From Candidatus Thiodiazotropha sp. (ex Monitilora ramsayi) (GTDB taxonomy: Bacteria > Pseudomonadota > Gammaproteobacteria > Chromatiales > Chromatiaceae): DNA of 64,000 nt. Position numbers and translations under genes: made by a program. Of this stretch, positions 1 through 8,152 are shown piece after piece (positions within the stretch are counted from its first letter, which is position 1; every line of letters starts with the position of its first letter). The notes below the pieces were generated by a model. It saw nothing but the letters and a program-made list of their open reading frames with translations, was not told the DNA's origin and made no database searches. The DNA is taken from contig JAHXIP010000004.1 in NCBI GenBank assembly GCA_025655575.1, positions 124,001 to 188,000 of the forward strand, written 5' to 3'.

Positions 1-612
1 ACTGCTTTCCAACGAGCCTGAGGCCAGTAAGACAAAGGCGTCAGCATCGGCCTCTTCCCCGTTGTTCATGTGCATCAGGCCGTCATCGCCCTTGATCATC
101 TGATCGATGGCCGGGTTGACCATCTTGATGCGGTCGATAATAGCCAGGGCATCGGGAGTGGAGCCCTCGGGCAGGATGGTGATGGTGCCGTCCGGCGCAA
201 TCTCGATCTTTTCGAAAGGCGGCAAGGCAATCGGTCCACTGTTGCCGATCAGCGGCAAACCTTCGCCGTTGGTGACCAGGCCGTTGGCATCGATCTTCAG
301 ATCACCCCGACGGGTATAGGCCTCAGACCCATCCGATGCCTGTACGGCAAAAAAACCCTCACCCTTCACCGCCACATCGAGCGGGTTACCAGTAGCCTGC
401 TCCGAGCCCTTCTCAAAATTGATGTCAGGCCGCTCATCCAGGGCGTAGACCCGAGTCGGAAAACCCTGCCCAAACACAGGCATACTGCGGAATTGGTTCA
501 AATCCTCCATAAAACCCGGCGTGTTCACATTGGCCAGATTATTGGAGTTGTTAGCCTGTGCGATCAGGGTCTCTTTGGCACCGCTCATGGCGACAAAAAT
601 CATGCGATCCAT
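1..612 (-). CDS. flgF: Flagellar proximal-rod protein FlgF (partial, 3' end outside window)
   Basis: FlgF is a structural protein of the flagellar proximal rod, assembled in the periplasm. The reverse strand reads from ATG at 612 (MDRMIFVAMSGAKE) and stays open to the window edge, giving 204 residues; the C-terminus is outside the window. The rod/hook signature NNLANVNTPGF is at residues 24-34 and the FlgF/FlgG-type stretch NPLDVAVKGEGFF is near residue 77. A GGGAG ribosome-binding site lies about 8 nt before the ATG. Unusually, flgE is not directly upstream: it lies 8.5 kb away at 9159, behind its own terminator. flgF therefore probably starts a separate flgFGHIJKL operon, consistent with the sigma-54 type promoter seen at 706-721. 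Family assignment is firm. Confidence 0.93.
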   Translation of the reverse strand, partial: MDRMIFVAMSGAKETLIAQANNSNNLANVNTPGFMEDLNQFRSMPVFGQGFPTRVYALDERPDINFEKGSEQATGNPLDVAVKGEGFFAVQASDGSEAYTRRGDLKIDANGLVTNGEGLPLIGNSGPIALPPFEKIEIAPDGTITILPEGSTPDALAIIDRIKMVNPAIDQMIKGDDGLMHMNNGEEADADAFVLLASGSLESS

Positions 613-705
613 GGATTGGCTCCCGTCTCTTGCTTTATGATTCAGCTTTCCGGCCTGCTCGAGGGAGATATCACTGACTCGAGAAACCGATCTTATTAGC
701 CAAAC

Positions 706-721
706 TGCAATATCCGGGCCG
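706..721 (-). promoter_or_regulatory. Sigma-54 (RpoN) promoter for flgF
   Basis: The reverse strand reads CGGCCCGGATATTGCA. GG and GC are exactly 10 nt apart and the -12 box is close to consensus (TGGCAC-N5-TTGCA); the -24 box is weaker. The predicted start is near 695, giving a leader of about 80 nt before flgF. Rod and hook operons are RpoN-dependent in Pseudomonas and Vibrio, so the placement fits. Confidence 0.6.
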
Positions 722-760
722 CTTTTTTCCGCAGCCTGCAATAACACAAGAGATAAGCCC

Positions 761-1114
761 ATGGCGAGAAACAACAGACAGGACAAGCCATCGGAAGAAA
801 CCGTGGCGGAAGCGATACGGATCGCCAAGGCCAACCAAAGGCCCGGACAGACCAAAGAGCAAACCAAAATGATCGCCCAGGGCATCCAGAAAGGTATCGA
901 TCAATACAAGAAGCAGCAGAAGATTAAGGCACGGGAGATGGACAAGCGGCGTAAGAAGAATGTGCCTTCTGATATCGATCCGAGTTCTCAGCTTAACCCC
1001 AAGGAAAAGACAACATCCCCTGTCGACATCCAACAACACAATAAACTGCCTTGGGTACTACTCTTGGTATCCTGGGTTGTTTTCGCCGTCTATCTTTTTT
1101 CCTTCGGTCACTAG
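761..1114 (+). CDS. DUF2956 family protein
   Basis: A 117-residue protein of unknown function. Residues 1-70 are highly charged (Lys/Arg/Gln/Glu), with the stretch QRPGQTKEQTKMIAQG followed by a basic helix typical of the DUF2956 family. A single hydrophobic segment (PWVLLLVSWVVFAVYLF, about residues 97-113) sits at the C-terminus, so it is probably a tail-anchored inner-membrane protein with the charged part in the cytoplasm. It is transcribed divergently from flgF; the flgF sigma-54 promoter lies in the shared 148-bp gap. Family recognition is from the charged core motif; no role is known. Confidence 0.75.
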   Translation: MARNNRQDKPSEETVAEAIRIAKANQRPGQTKEQTKMIAQGIQKGIDQYKKQQKIKAREMDKRRKKNVPSDIDPSSQLNPKEKTTSPVDIQQHNKLPWVLLLVSWVVFAVYLFSFGH

Positions 1115-1480
1115 TGGCCATGTTGCCCATATTTACACTCTGTTCAGCAAAAATATTAGCCTGGCATTATATCTATTCAGTACGCTGATAATTATTGACG
1201 CATAACGACCAAGCTGTGTGGTGAAAACGAAACGTAGTCTGTATCTGAATAATACATATTGTTATGTATTTTTATTGCTGTCTTCTTGCGATATCGCAAG
1301 CTTGATATCTAACAAGTGAGTTCCAGTAAGACAATCAAGCCCTTTCACTGAAACCACCCCATGATCGATTGTTTCAATAGGCAGAACAGCAGCCCCGTAA
1401 AAGTAATGTTTGAGATGACATCCCCAGAGATTGGAGTCAATTCTGCACCGCCTCCACAACTTCCAACATTTACCAGAATG
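1115..1480. other. Intergenic region without a recognisable gene
   Basis: AT-rich gap between the convergent DUF2956 and methyltransferase genes. Short open frames here have no family-like composition, and I see no strong hairpin with a T-run. Confidence 0.5.
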
Positions 1481-2128
1481 TCAATAGACGCCAGGCGCTC
1501 TGGTATCGTTGTGGAGCGTCTTGATTCCGGAACGAGTGGCGGTCAGGTTCATGCGGGTACGCTTGTATACCCACACGTTTGCCGGTGGCAGATTCCAGAA
1601 AACCCGTTCGATCCGTTCACCTTCCACGCCAAGCGCATAGGCGAGTCTCACAGGGACCGGAGGCCTTGGCGAGTAAGTAAATTGCACCAGCTTACCTTCT
1701 GGATGCAGGATGGCGAATATCTGGGCAAGCACACGTATCCGTGTGTGGGTCCGCATACTCAACAGTGGCAGGCTCGATACAACATTATCTGCGAGACCCA
1801 ATGCCGAGCGTCTGAGTAGTTTTCGCAGGCGAGCAGCATCACCCTCTAACACCCGCAATGCCGGAAAATGTCTGGCCAATTCTGCCGCCAGAATCTGGTC
1901 TTTTTCCACCACGATCAGGCGGTCGGGTGTGACCCCCCGAGTCAGTAAGGCTGATGTCACAGCGCCCGTGCCTGCACCAAGTTCAACGGTAAGTCCTGTT
2001 CCCCTGTCTACCTGTGCTGCCATGGTTTGAGTCAGCCCATCGCTGCTTGGAAGCACTGCCCCAACCTGCCTTGGATTACGTAACCAGGCTGACAGAAAAC
2101 GTGGGCGGACTTTTAATCTTTGAGACAT
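1481..2128 (-). CDS. Class I SAM methyltransferase, phospholipid N-methyltransferase (PmtA-like)
   Basis: A 215-residue Rossmann-fold methyltransferase. SAM motif I is VELGAGTGAVTSALL (about residues 48-62), the acidic loop is VVEKD, GDAARL follows, and motif IV is NVVSSLPLLSM. N-terminal FLSAWLRNPRQVGAVLPSS and the SLPLL motif are typical of the Rhodobacter PmtA-type phospholipid N-methyltransferases and their KsgA-like relatives. If so, it would methylate phosphatidylethanolamine toward phosphatidylcholine at the inner membrane. The start ATG at 2128 is followed by MSQRLKVRPRF, a basic amphipathic start that could bind membrane. It stands alone, convergent to DUF2956. Substrate is inferred from family resemblance; an rRNA or small-molecule substrate cannot be excluded. 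Confidence 0.72.
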   Translation of the reverse strand: MSQRLKVRPRFLSAWLRNPRQVGAVLPSSDGLTQTMAAQVDRGTGLTVELGAGTGAVTSALLTRGVTPDRLIVVEKDQILAAELARHFPALRVLEGDAARLRKLLRRSALGLADNVVSSLPLLSMRTHTRIRVLAQIFAILHPEGKLVQFTYSPRPPVPVRLAYALGVEGERIERVFWNLPPANVWVYKRTRMNLTATRSGIKTLHNDTRAPGVY

Positions 2129-2368
2129 TGTACTTATGGCGAGTCTTTTACCATGAGTGAGTACCTTCTCTGGTATACGTGGGTATCTAACCTTAGTGAT
2201 GGACTGATGAGTCCTCTGATCACACTGCCTGAATCCATTTTTTTTGGCAACAATCCGGCCTTATCACAAGGCCCCGGTGAGAGGCACTTTGCATACTGAC
2301 AAAGTTTAATAGAAAGTTGGGAATTCATTTTGCCCATCCCTGTCCAATTGACGTTAAATTGTTTTCCG

Positions 2369-2668
2369 CTACTGATCCGGCCATCTAAGATGACTTGGAA
2401 ATCGGCCATTGGCCTCAGGTAGCAGTCCTTCATCTGCCAGTAGCTGAAACTGTTTGTGGTTGCCGGGATACCCTGCGATCCGTCTTTGCCCTGTCATCAG
2501 CCGGTACCAGGGCAGATTGCTATCTCTAGGTAATGTGCGCAACCACGCCAGCACCTGTCGAACATGAACACCACAAAGTTTGGCAATATCCCCGTAGCTA
2601 CAATAGCGTCCCGGCGGGATAGCCGCCAAAGTCGTGTAGAAAACCGTACGCATCTCATCGCTGGCCAT
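2369..2668 (-). CDS. MGMT-like DNA-binding alkyltransferase-like protein (ATL)
   Basis: A 99-residue protein with the C-terminal domain of O6-alkylguanine-DNA alkyltransferases. The winged-helix stretch IPPGRYCSYGDIAKLCG is followed by RQVLAWLR, then the active-site loop. Alkyltransferases have PCHR there, with an acceptor Cys. This protein reads LPWYRL, so the Cys is replaced by Trp as in ATL proteins (PWHR in E. coli YbaZ/eATL), and the usually invariant His is also changed to Tyr. It cannot transfer alkyl groups by the usual route; ATLs bind alkylated guanine and recruit nucleotide excision repair. I chose ATG at 2668 (MASDEMRT, GGGAT upstream); an in-frame TTG lies at 2689. Monocistronic. 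Confidence 0.78.
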   Translation of the reverse strand: MASDEMRTVFYTTLAAIPPGRYCSYGDIAKLCGVHVRQVLAWLRTLPRDSNLPWYRLMTGQRRIAGYPGNHKQFQLLADEGLLPEANGRFPSHLRWPDQ

Positions 2669-2689
2669 GGATTTATCCCGAGTACTCAA

Positions 2690-3194
2690 TAGTGGAACAA
2701 GATCCCCAGCATCTTATACCCACGTCACGGAAAGCATGTAATGTAGCTACAAGCCCTGGTACAAGATAATGACCAGATACTGCAGGGCCACAACACAGGA
2801 AGTCTTTTTCAAGGTTAAACCATTAACCCTGCAACTAGTATGTCGCGTTAATAATGATGTTGCATACATGAATTTCTGCCAGCACATACGAGTTGAATCC
2901 AACTCCACCAATAAGCCGTATTTATTGAAAATAAAAAAATGTGGTTACTTCCACACTCACGATTAAAACCGAAACCTTTTAAAAGAGATCGAGCATGACT
3001 GTGAACAGTTATCGGCCGAAGATACCGCCATGCCTTCAACTGCCTGGCAGACAGGGTATACAAACTAAACGAGACCTAGGGCAATAAGGCATTGCAAGCC
3101 TTAGTTAGATGGGACCGAGTATGAACTGCGTACATGGTCTAACCTAGTTCAAACAGCCTCATCAACAACAAACAACTAACGACAGGGTCATTCA
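2690..3194. other. Long intergenic region upstream of the Rieske operon
   Basis: About 500 bp between two divergent genes. The 65- and 71-codon open frames here overlap each other on opposite strands and look non-coding. The region should hold the promoter of the 3195-8992 operon. No clear -35/-10 pair stands out. A weak AGGG ribosome-binding site precedes the ATG at 3195. Confidence 0.5.
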
Positions 3195-4814
3195 ATGAAA
3201 CAAACAGCAATCGCCTCTCTGGCAGACTTAGAACCACTCACACCCGCCTATGCATTGGTCGCGGATGTGGACCTTGTCATCATCCGTTGGCAGGAGGGTG
3301 AGCAGGTATCTGTGCTCTATGGCCGATGTGCACATCGTGGTGCCCTGATGTCGGATGGACGTGTCGAGGGTGATAATATTATCTGCGGCGTACATGATTG
3401 GGATTACGACTATAAGTCAGGTATCAGTGCCTACAACTCCGCAGAGAAACTACATCGCTTCAACGCATGGGTGGAAGATGACAAGATCTGGGTCGATGAG
3501 GACGAGATCAAGGCCTGGGCTGAAAAAAACCCCCAACCCTACGACCGGGAGAGTTACCAGGGATTGTACAAAGACCATCACGGCGGCAAGGAAGAACCCC
3601 ACTATAAATATATACAGCACCTGGCAGAACATGGCTTGTCAGAAGTCGGCCATCATGGCCGTGTCAGCGCCATGGGCGTACCCCGTGATGAGTTACCCAA
3701 ATGGGAACAGATCCAGCTGCTGACGGCACAACTGCATAAGGTCCCTTTGCTGGATGAACATGCGGTCGGCACCGAAGTGGTGATCGGTCCCAATGCCAAC
3801 AAACCGCTGGTTCTGGATCGTCCTCTGTTTGTCTCCGATATGAGTTTCGGCGCCCTATCCGAAGAAGCCAAGGTGGCCCTGGCGATGGGGGCTGAGATGG
3901 CCGGTACAGGCATCTGTTCCGGTGAGGGCGGCATGTTACCGGACGAGCAGGCAGCAAATAAGCACTACTTCTACGAGCTTGCTTCAGCCCGTTTTGGTTA
4001 CTCGATGGACAAGGTACAGCAGTGTCAGGCATTCCATTTCAAGGGAGGACAAGGTGCCAAAACCGGTACCGGTGGTCACCTGCCCGGCACAAAGGTGAAG
4101 GGCCGGATTGCTGATGTGCGTGGACTCAATGAAGGCGAAGCAGCCATATCCCCTTCCCGCTTCCCCGATTGGGAACGTGTTGATGACTACCGCCGCTTCG
4201 CCGCAGAAGTGCGAGAGGCGACAGAAGGCATCCCCATCGGCGTAAAGCTCTCTGCACAACATATTGAAAGGGATATCGAAGCCGCCCTGCAGATCGGTGT
4301 CGACTATATCATCCTGGATGGCCGTGGCGGTGGTACAGGGGCGGCGCCGTTGATCTTCCGTGACAATATCTCGGTCCCCACCATTCCGGCGCTTGCGCGA
4401 GCCCGCCGTTATCTGGATAAGAAAGGTCGCAGCGATATTTCTCTGGTGATCACTGGCGGCCTGCGACTGCCGGCTGATTTCATCAAGGCGATGGCCTTGG
4501 GGGCGAATGCGATTGCCGTCTCCAATTCAGCGCTGCAGGCCATTGGTTGTTTGGGTATGCGTGCCTGTCATACCAACAACTGCCCGGTAGGTATCGCCAC
4601 CCAAAGACCGGATCTGCGCCGGCGACTGAAAATTGAAAAGGGTGCCAGCCAGCTGAATAACTTCTTTCGCGCCTCCACCGAACTGATGCAAGTGATGGCC
4701 CGCGCCTGTGGTCATGATCATCTCAGTAAATTCTGTGTGGATGATCTGACCACCTTCGACCGTGAAATGGCCCACCTGACCGGCATCGCCTATGCAGGGG
4801 TGTCTCTGGACTGA
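3195..4814 (+). CDS. Rieske [2Fe-2S] domain fused to glutamate-synthase-type FMN domain
   Basis: A 539-residue cytoplasmic fusion protein with no signal peptide. Residues 1-105 form a Rieske domain with ligands C45-x-H47 and C64-x2-H67 (CAHRG / CGVHDWDYD). Residues about 150-530 match the FMN-binding central/synthase domain of glutamate synthase: SDMSFGALSEEA, GEGGMLPDE, KGGQGAKTGTGGHLPG, VDYIILDGRGGGTGAAP, and a 3Fe-4S motif C452-x5-C458-x4-C463 (GCLGMRACHTNNCPVG). The N-terminal glutaminase (Ntn) domain of true GltB is absent, so the enzyme cannot take ammonia from glutamine itself. The Rieske cluster presumably shuttles electrons to FMN/3Fe-4S. The next gene, 32 bp downstream, is also a Rieske fusion. 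The substrate is unknown. Confidence 0.88.
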   Translation: MKQTAIASLADLEPLTPAYALVADVDLVIIRWQEGEQVSVLYGRCAHRGALMSDGRVEGDNIICGVHDWDYDYKSGISAYNSAEKLHRFNAWVEDDKIWVDEDEIKAWAEKNPQPYDRESYQGLYKDHHGGKEEPHYKYIQHLAEHGLSEVGHHGRVSAMGVPRDELPKWEQIQLLTAQLHKVPLLDEHAVGTEVVIGPNANKPLVLDRPLFVSDMSFGALSEEAKVALAMGAEMAGTGICSGEGGMLPDEQAANKHYFYELASARFGYSMDKVQQCQAFHFKGGQGAKTGTGGHLPGTKVKGRIADVRGLNEGEAAISPSRFPDWERVDDYRRFAAEVREATEGIPIGVKLSAQHIERDIEAALQIGVDYIILDGRGGGTGAAPLIFRDNISVPTIPALARARRYLDKKGRSDISLVITGGLRLPADFIKAMALGANAIAVSNSALQAIGCLGMRACHTNNCPVGIATQRPDLRRRLKIEKGASQLNNFFRASTELMQVMARACGHDHLSKFCVDDLTTFDREMAHLTGIAYAGVSLD

Positions 4815-4846
4815 GACAAAGCGAACAAACTCTCGAGGAAACCACA

Positions 4847-6817
4847 ATGAATGAAAACAATAAGACCTTGGTCTGGCACAAGGTGCTGTCCAAAGATGAG
4901 TTACCCGAAGGACGAGTGACTTCGGTAACCTGCAAAAAACAGACGCTCTGTATGAGTCACCATGAAGGAGAATACGGTGCCCTGGATAACAAGTGCCCCC
5001 ATCAGGGTGGCCCCCTCGGCGAGGGCTCCATAGAAAACGGCTTATTGCGCTGTCCCTGGCACGGTTGGGACTATGATCCGATCACCGGTAAGGCGCCAGG
5101 TTTCGATGATGGGGTGCAGACCTTTCCGGTAGAGATCCGGGATGACGGCATCTATGTGGGTCTGACCGAGGAACAGACACATGTTACCACCGTAGGTGAC
5201 GTGATGATGGAGACCCTGACCAATTGGGGTGTAAAACAGGTCTTCGGTATGGTGGGACATTCGAACCTGGGGGTTGCAGACGCCCTGCGCATTCAGGAGC
5301 AGGCGGGACACCTGACCTACTACGGTATTCGCCATGAAGGTGCTGCTGCCTTTGCCTGTTCCGCTTATGGAAAGCTGACCGGACGGCCCGCAGCCTGTCT
5401 GGCCATTGCCGGTCCAGGCGCCACAAACCTGCTCACGGGGCTGTGGGATGCCAACGTGGACCGCGCCCCGGTGATTGCGCTCACGGGGCAGGTGGATACC
5501 CAGGTACTGGGTCCCGGCGCTTTCCAGGAGATCGATCAGGTTGGTGCCTTCGGTAAAGTCGCCCAATGGTCGCAAACGGTGATGCATGATAGCCGCCACA
5601 CAGAACTGATGAGCCTGGCCTGTAAAAGCGCCATTCTTACGCGAAGCGTGTCGCATCTGATCTTCCCTGACGAGGTACCCAAACGGGAGCTGACCGACCC
5701 GCCCCCAGCAGGGACGCCGGAAGGCCGTCTGCCCTCACGAAACATCGCACCGGCCAATGAAGCCTTACAGGCCGCAGTCGATCTGCTGCGCTCCAACAAA
5801 CGTCCCGTTATCGTTGTCGGTCATGGGGCCCGTTTTCAGATGGAAACTGTCATCGCACTGGCCGAGCATCTGAATGCACCGGTGATCACTACCTTCAAAG
5901 CCAAAGGGCAAATTGCAGACAGCCACCCACTGGCTGGTGGGGTATTGGGTCGTAGCGGCACACCTATTGCCAGTTGGCTGATGAATGAGTCCGACTGCTT
6001 GTTGGTATTCGGTGCCAGTTTCAGCAACCACACCGGTATCACCCCCAAGCGACCAACGATTCAGGTGGACTACGATCTTATGACTCTGTCCAAATTCCAT
6101 GCCATCGATGTGCCTGTTTGGGGTGAAATCGGTGTCACAGCACAGGCTTTGTCGGATGCACTGGCAGACTATACGGGTACAGAGAATCAACGGGATGAAG
6201 TGGCGGAGCGTTGGGCTATTTGGCGAGAGGAGAAACAACGTCGCAGCCAGGATGATCGGGGCAAGGGTATCAATGCCGCGATCCTGTTTGAGAGATTGGG
6301 TCAGACGGTCGATACGGATGCCATTATCGCCGTGGATGTGGGTAACAACACCTACTCCTTCGGTCGCTACTTTGAATGCCTAAGTCATTCTGTATTGATG
6401 TCCGGTTATCTTGGCTCCATTGGCTTCTCTTTCCCTGCCGCCATGGGGGCCTGGGCCGCCACCCAGGAAGAGGATCCGCATTTCAAGGGTCGCCAGGTTG
6501 TCTCTGTTTCAGGTGACGGCGGTTTTGGCCAGTACCTGGCCGAGATCAACACGGCAGTGAAGTACGGCATGAATATCACCCATGTCCTGATGAACAACTG
6601 TGAACTGGGCAAGATCAGTAAAGAACAGCGCGCAGGTAATTGGGAGGTGTGGCAAACCAGCCTGCATAACCCAAACTTTGCCGATTACGCTGAACTGTGT
6701 GGCGCCATGGGCATCCGTGTGACCGACCCGGCGGATCTGGGCAGCGCCTTGGAGAAAGCCCTGCAACATCCCGGGCCGGCCTTGGTTGAAGTGATGACCG
6801 ACGTCGAGTTGGTTTAG
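4847..6817 (+). CDS. Rieske [2Fe-2S] domain fused to ThDP-dependent enzyme (pyruvate oxidase/acetolactate synthase superfamily)
   Basis: A 656-residue protein. The Rieske ferredoxin domain spans residues 1-108, with C50-x-H52 and C69-x2-H72 (CPHQGGPLGEG / CPWHGWDYDP). A full three-domain ThDP enzyme follows from about residue 113: pyrimidine-binding domain with catalytic Glu164 (IRHEGAAAFA) and AIAGPGATNLLTGLWDA, central domain (RPVIVVGHGARF), and the PP-binding domain with GDG at 556-558 and NN at 583-584. Closest recognisable relatives are pyruvate:quinone oxidases and acetolactate synthases. A GAGGAAACCACAATG start region supports ATG at 4847. A fused Rieske domain suggests that electrons released from the ThDP adduct pass to the iron-sulfur cluster. 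The keto-acid substrate cannot be told from sequence. Confidence 0.87.
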   Translation: MNENNKTLVWHKVLSKDELPEGRVTSVTCKKQTLCMSHHEGEYGALDNKCPHQGGPLGEGSIENGLLRCPWHGWDYDPITGKAPGFDDGVQTFPVEIRDDGIYVGLTEEQTHVTTVGDVMMETLTNWGVKQVFGMVGHSNLGVADALRIQEQAGHLTYYGIRHEGAAAFACSAYGKLTGRPAACLAIAGPGATNLLTGLWDANVDRAPVIALTGQVDTQVLGPGAFQEIDQVGAFGKVAQWSQTVMHDSRHTELMSLACKSAILTRSVSHLIFPDEVPKRELTDPPPAGTPEGRLPSRNIAPANEALQAAVDLLRSNKRPVIVVGHGARFQMETVIALAEHLNAPVITTFKAKGQIADSHPLAGGVLGRSGTPIASWLMNESDCLLVFGASFSNHTGITPKRPTIQVDYDLMTLSKFHAIDVPVWGEIGVTAQALSDALADYTGTENQRDEVAERWAIWREEKQRRSQDDRGKGINAAILFERLGQTVDTDAIIAVDVGNNTYSFGRYFECLSHSVLMSGYLGSIGFSFPAAMGAWAATQEEDPHFKGRQVVSVSGDGGFGQYLAEINTAVKYGMNITHVLMNNCELGKISKEQRAGNWEVWQTSLHNPNFADYAELCGAMGIRVTDPADLGSALEKALQHPGPALVEVMTDVELV

Positions 6818-6833
6818 ATAAAAGAGCCCGATC

Positions 6834-8135
6834 ATGAGCGAAGCCAACCTGCTTTTAATCCTCCTGGGTATTGCAATATTCTCCCTCTTTTCCGGACCCA
6901 TCAGCCGCGGCAGCCTGACACCCCCCATGGTCTTTGCCGCCTTGGGTCTGGTCATGAGCCCTGTGGGTTTTGGCTGGATTGACCTGGCGCTGGATAACCA
7001 GGTCATACACATCGTCGCCGAGATCACGCTGATCCTGGTGTTGTTTACTGATGCCGCACGCATCGACCTCAGACACCTCAGGTCGGACCACGATCTCCCC
7101 CTGCGTATGCTGCTGGTGGGTATGCCGCTGACCATTCTGGCGGGGATGCTGACCGCCCTGGTCATATTGCCAGAGCTGTTGTTGATCGAGGCATTGGTGC
7201 TGGCCGTCATCCTGGCACCCACGGATGCTGCGCTGGGTCAGGCAGTGGTGAGCAGTCCAAAAGTGCCGGAGCGCATCCGCCAGACCCTCAATGTGGAGAG
7301 CGGACTGAATGACGGCATCGCTTTGCCTGCACTGCTGTTCGTCATCTCCTTTGCCGCCGGTGCGCACGGCAACGAACAGGAGACCGCGTGGTTCTCTTTT
7401 GTGGCACAACAACTCATCCTGGGACCCCTGGTCGGCGCCCTGATCGGATGGGCCGGGGCCAGTGCCATCAATCAAGCGATCGAACGAGGCTTTCTCACCC
7501 ACGAGTTTTGCAATATCTATCTACTCAGTCTCGCCTTTATCGCCTATCTAGCAGCGGATCAGGTCGGCGGCAACGGATTCATTGCCGCTTTTATTGCCGG
7601 GGTGGCCACAGGCAATACGCTCAAACATGTCAATGAGGAGATCTATGAGTTTGCCGAATCCGAGGGCCAACTGCTCAACCTGATCATCTTTTACCTGTTC
7701 GGCGTAGCGTTGTTGCCTCAGGTCTGGAATCACCTGAACTGGGAGATGGTTGTCTATGCCCTATTGAGTCTAACCCTGGTGCGCATGTTGCCTGTATTCG
7801 CCTCACTCATCGGTAAACATTTACGATGGGAGACCAATCTCTTTCTCGGCTGGTTCGGTCCGCGGGGACTGGCATCCATTCTTTTTGTACTGCTGGTGCT
7901 CGATCATGCGCAACTCACGCATGCCTCGCTGGTTTTCGATACGGTTATCCTTACCGTAACGATGAGTATCATATTGCATGGTCTGACGGCGCTACCTGGC
8001 GTCAGTGCCTATGCGGCTGCTCTAAAAATCTGTGAACGAAGGGGAGACGATCTATCATCTGAACAGAAACCGGTATCGATAATGCCACTTCGATTCTCCC
8101 CGACAAAGGGACAGGGAAGACCAACTGCAGAGTGA
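6834..8135 (+). CDS. Cation:proton antiporter, CPA1/NhaP type
   Basis: A 433-residue integral inner-membrane protein with about 12 hydrophobic segments. It has CPA1 signatures LAPTDAALGQAVV (the ion-binding Asp helix) and NVESGLNDGIALP, plus GWFGPRGLASILF near the C-terminus. These proteins exchange Na+ or K+ for H+ across the inner membrane. It begins 16 bp after the Rieske-ThDP gene, and the next gene starts at or just past its stop codon, so all four genes should share a transcript. Linking an antiporter to two soluble iron-sulfur enzymes suggests they sense or cause a pH or ion load, but this is inference. Confidence 0.9.
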   Translation: MSEANLLLILLGIAIFSLFSGPISRGSLTPPMVFAALGLVMSPVGFGWIDLALDNQVIHIVAEITLILVLFTDAARIDLRHLRSDHDLPLRMLLVGMPLTILAGMLTALVILPELLLIEALVLAVILAPTDAALGQAVVSSPKVPERIRQTLNVESGLNDGIALPALLFVISFAAGAHGNEQETAWFSFVAQQLILGPLVGALIGWAGASAINQAIERGFLTHEFCNIYLLSLAFIAYLAADQVGGNGFIAAFIAGVATGNTLKHVNEEIYEFAESEGQLLNLIIFYLFGVALLPQVWNHLNWEMVVYALLSLTLVRMLPVFASLIGKHLRWETNLFLGWFGPRGLASILFVLLVLDHAQLTHASLVFDTVILTVTMSIILHGLTALPGVSAYAAALKICERRGDDLSSEQKPVSIMPLRFSPTKGQGRPTAE

Positions 8136-8152
8136 ATCTGCACCACCTAACC

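Noticed and set aside
1361..1819. 152-codon forward frame antisense to the methyltransferase
   Set aside because: It overlaps the PmtA-like gene on the other strand, which has clear SAM motifs; composition of this frame is not protein-like.
2769..3063. Two short frames in the 500-bp gap before the Rieske operon
   Set aside because: They overlap each other on opposite strands and have no ribosome-binding site or family-like sequence.
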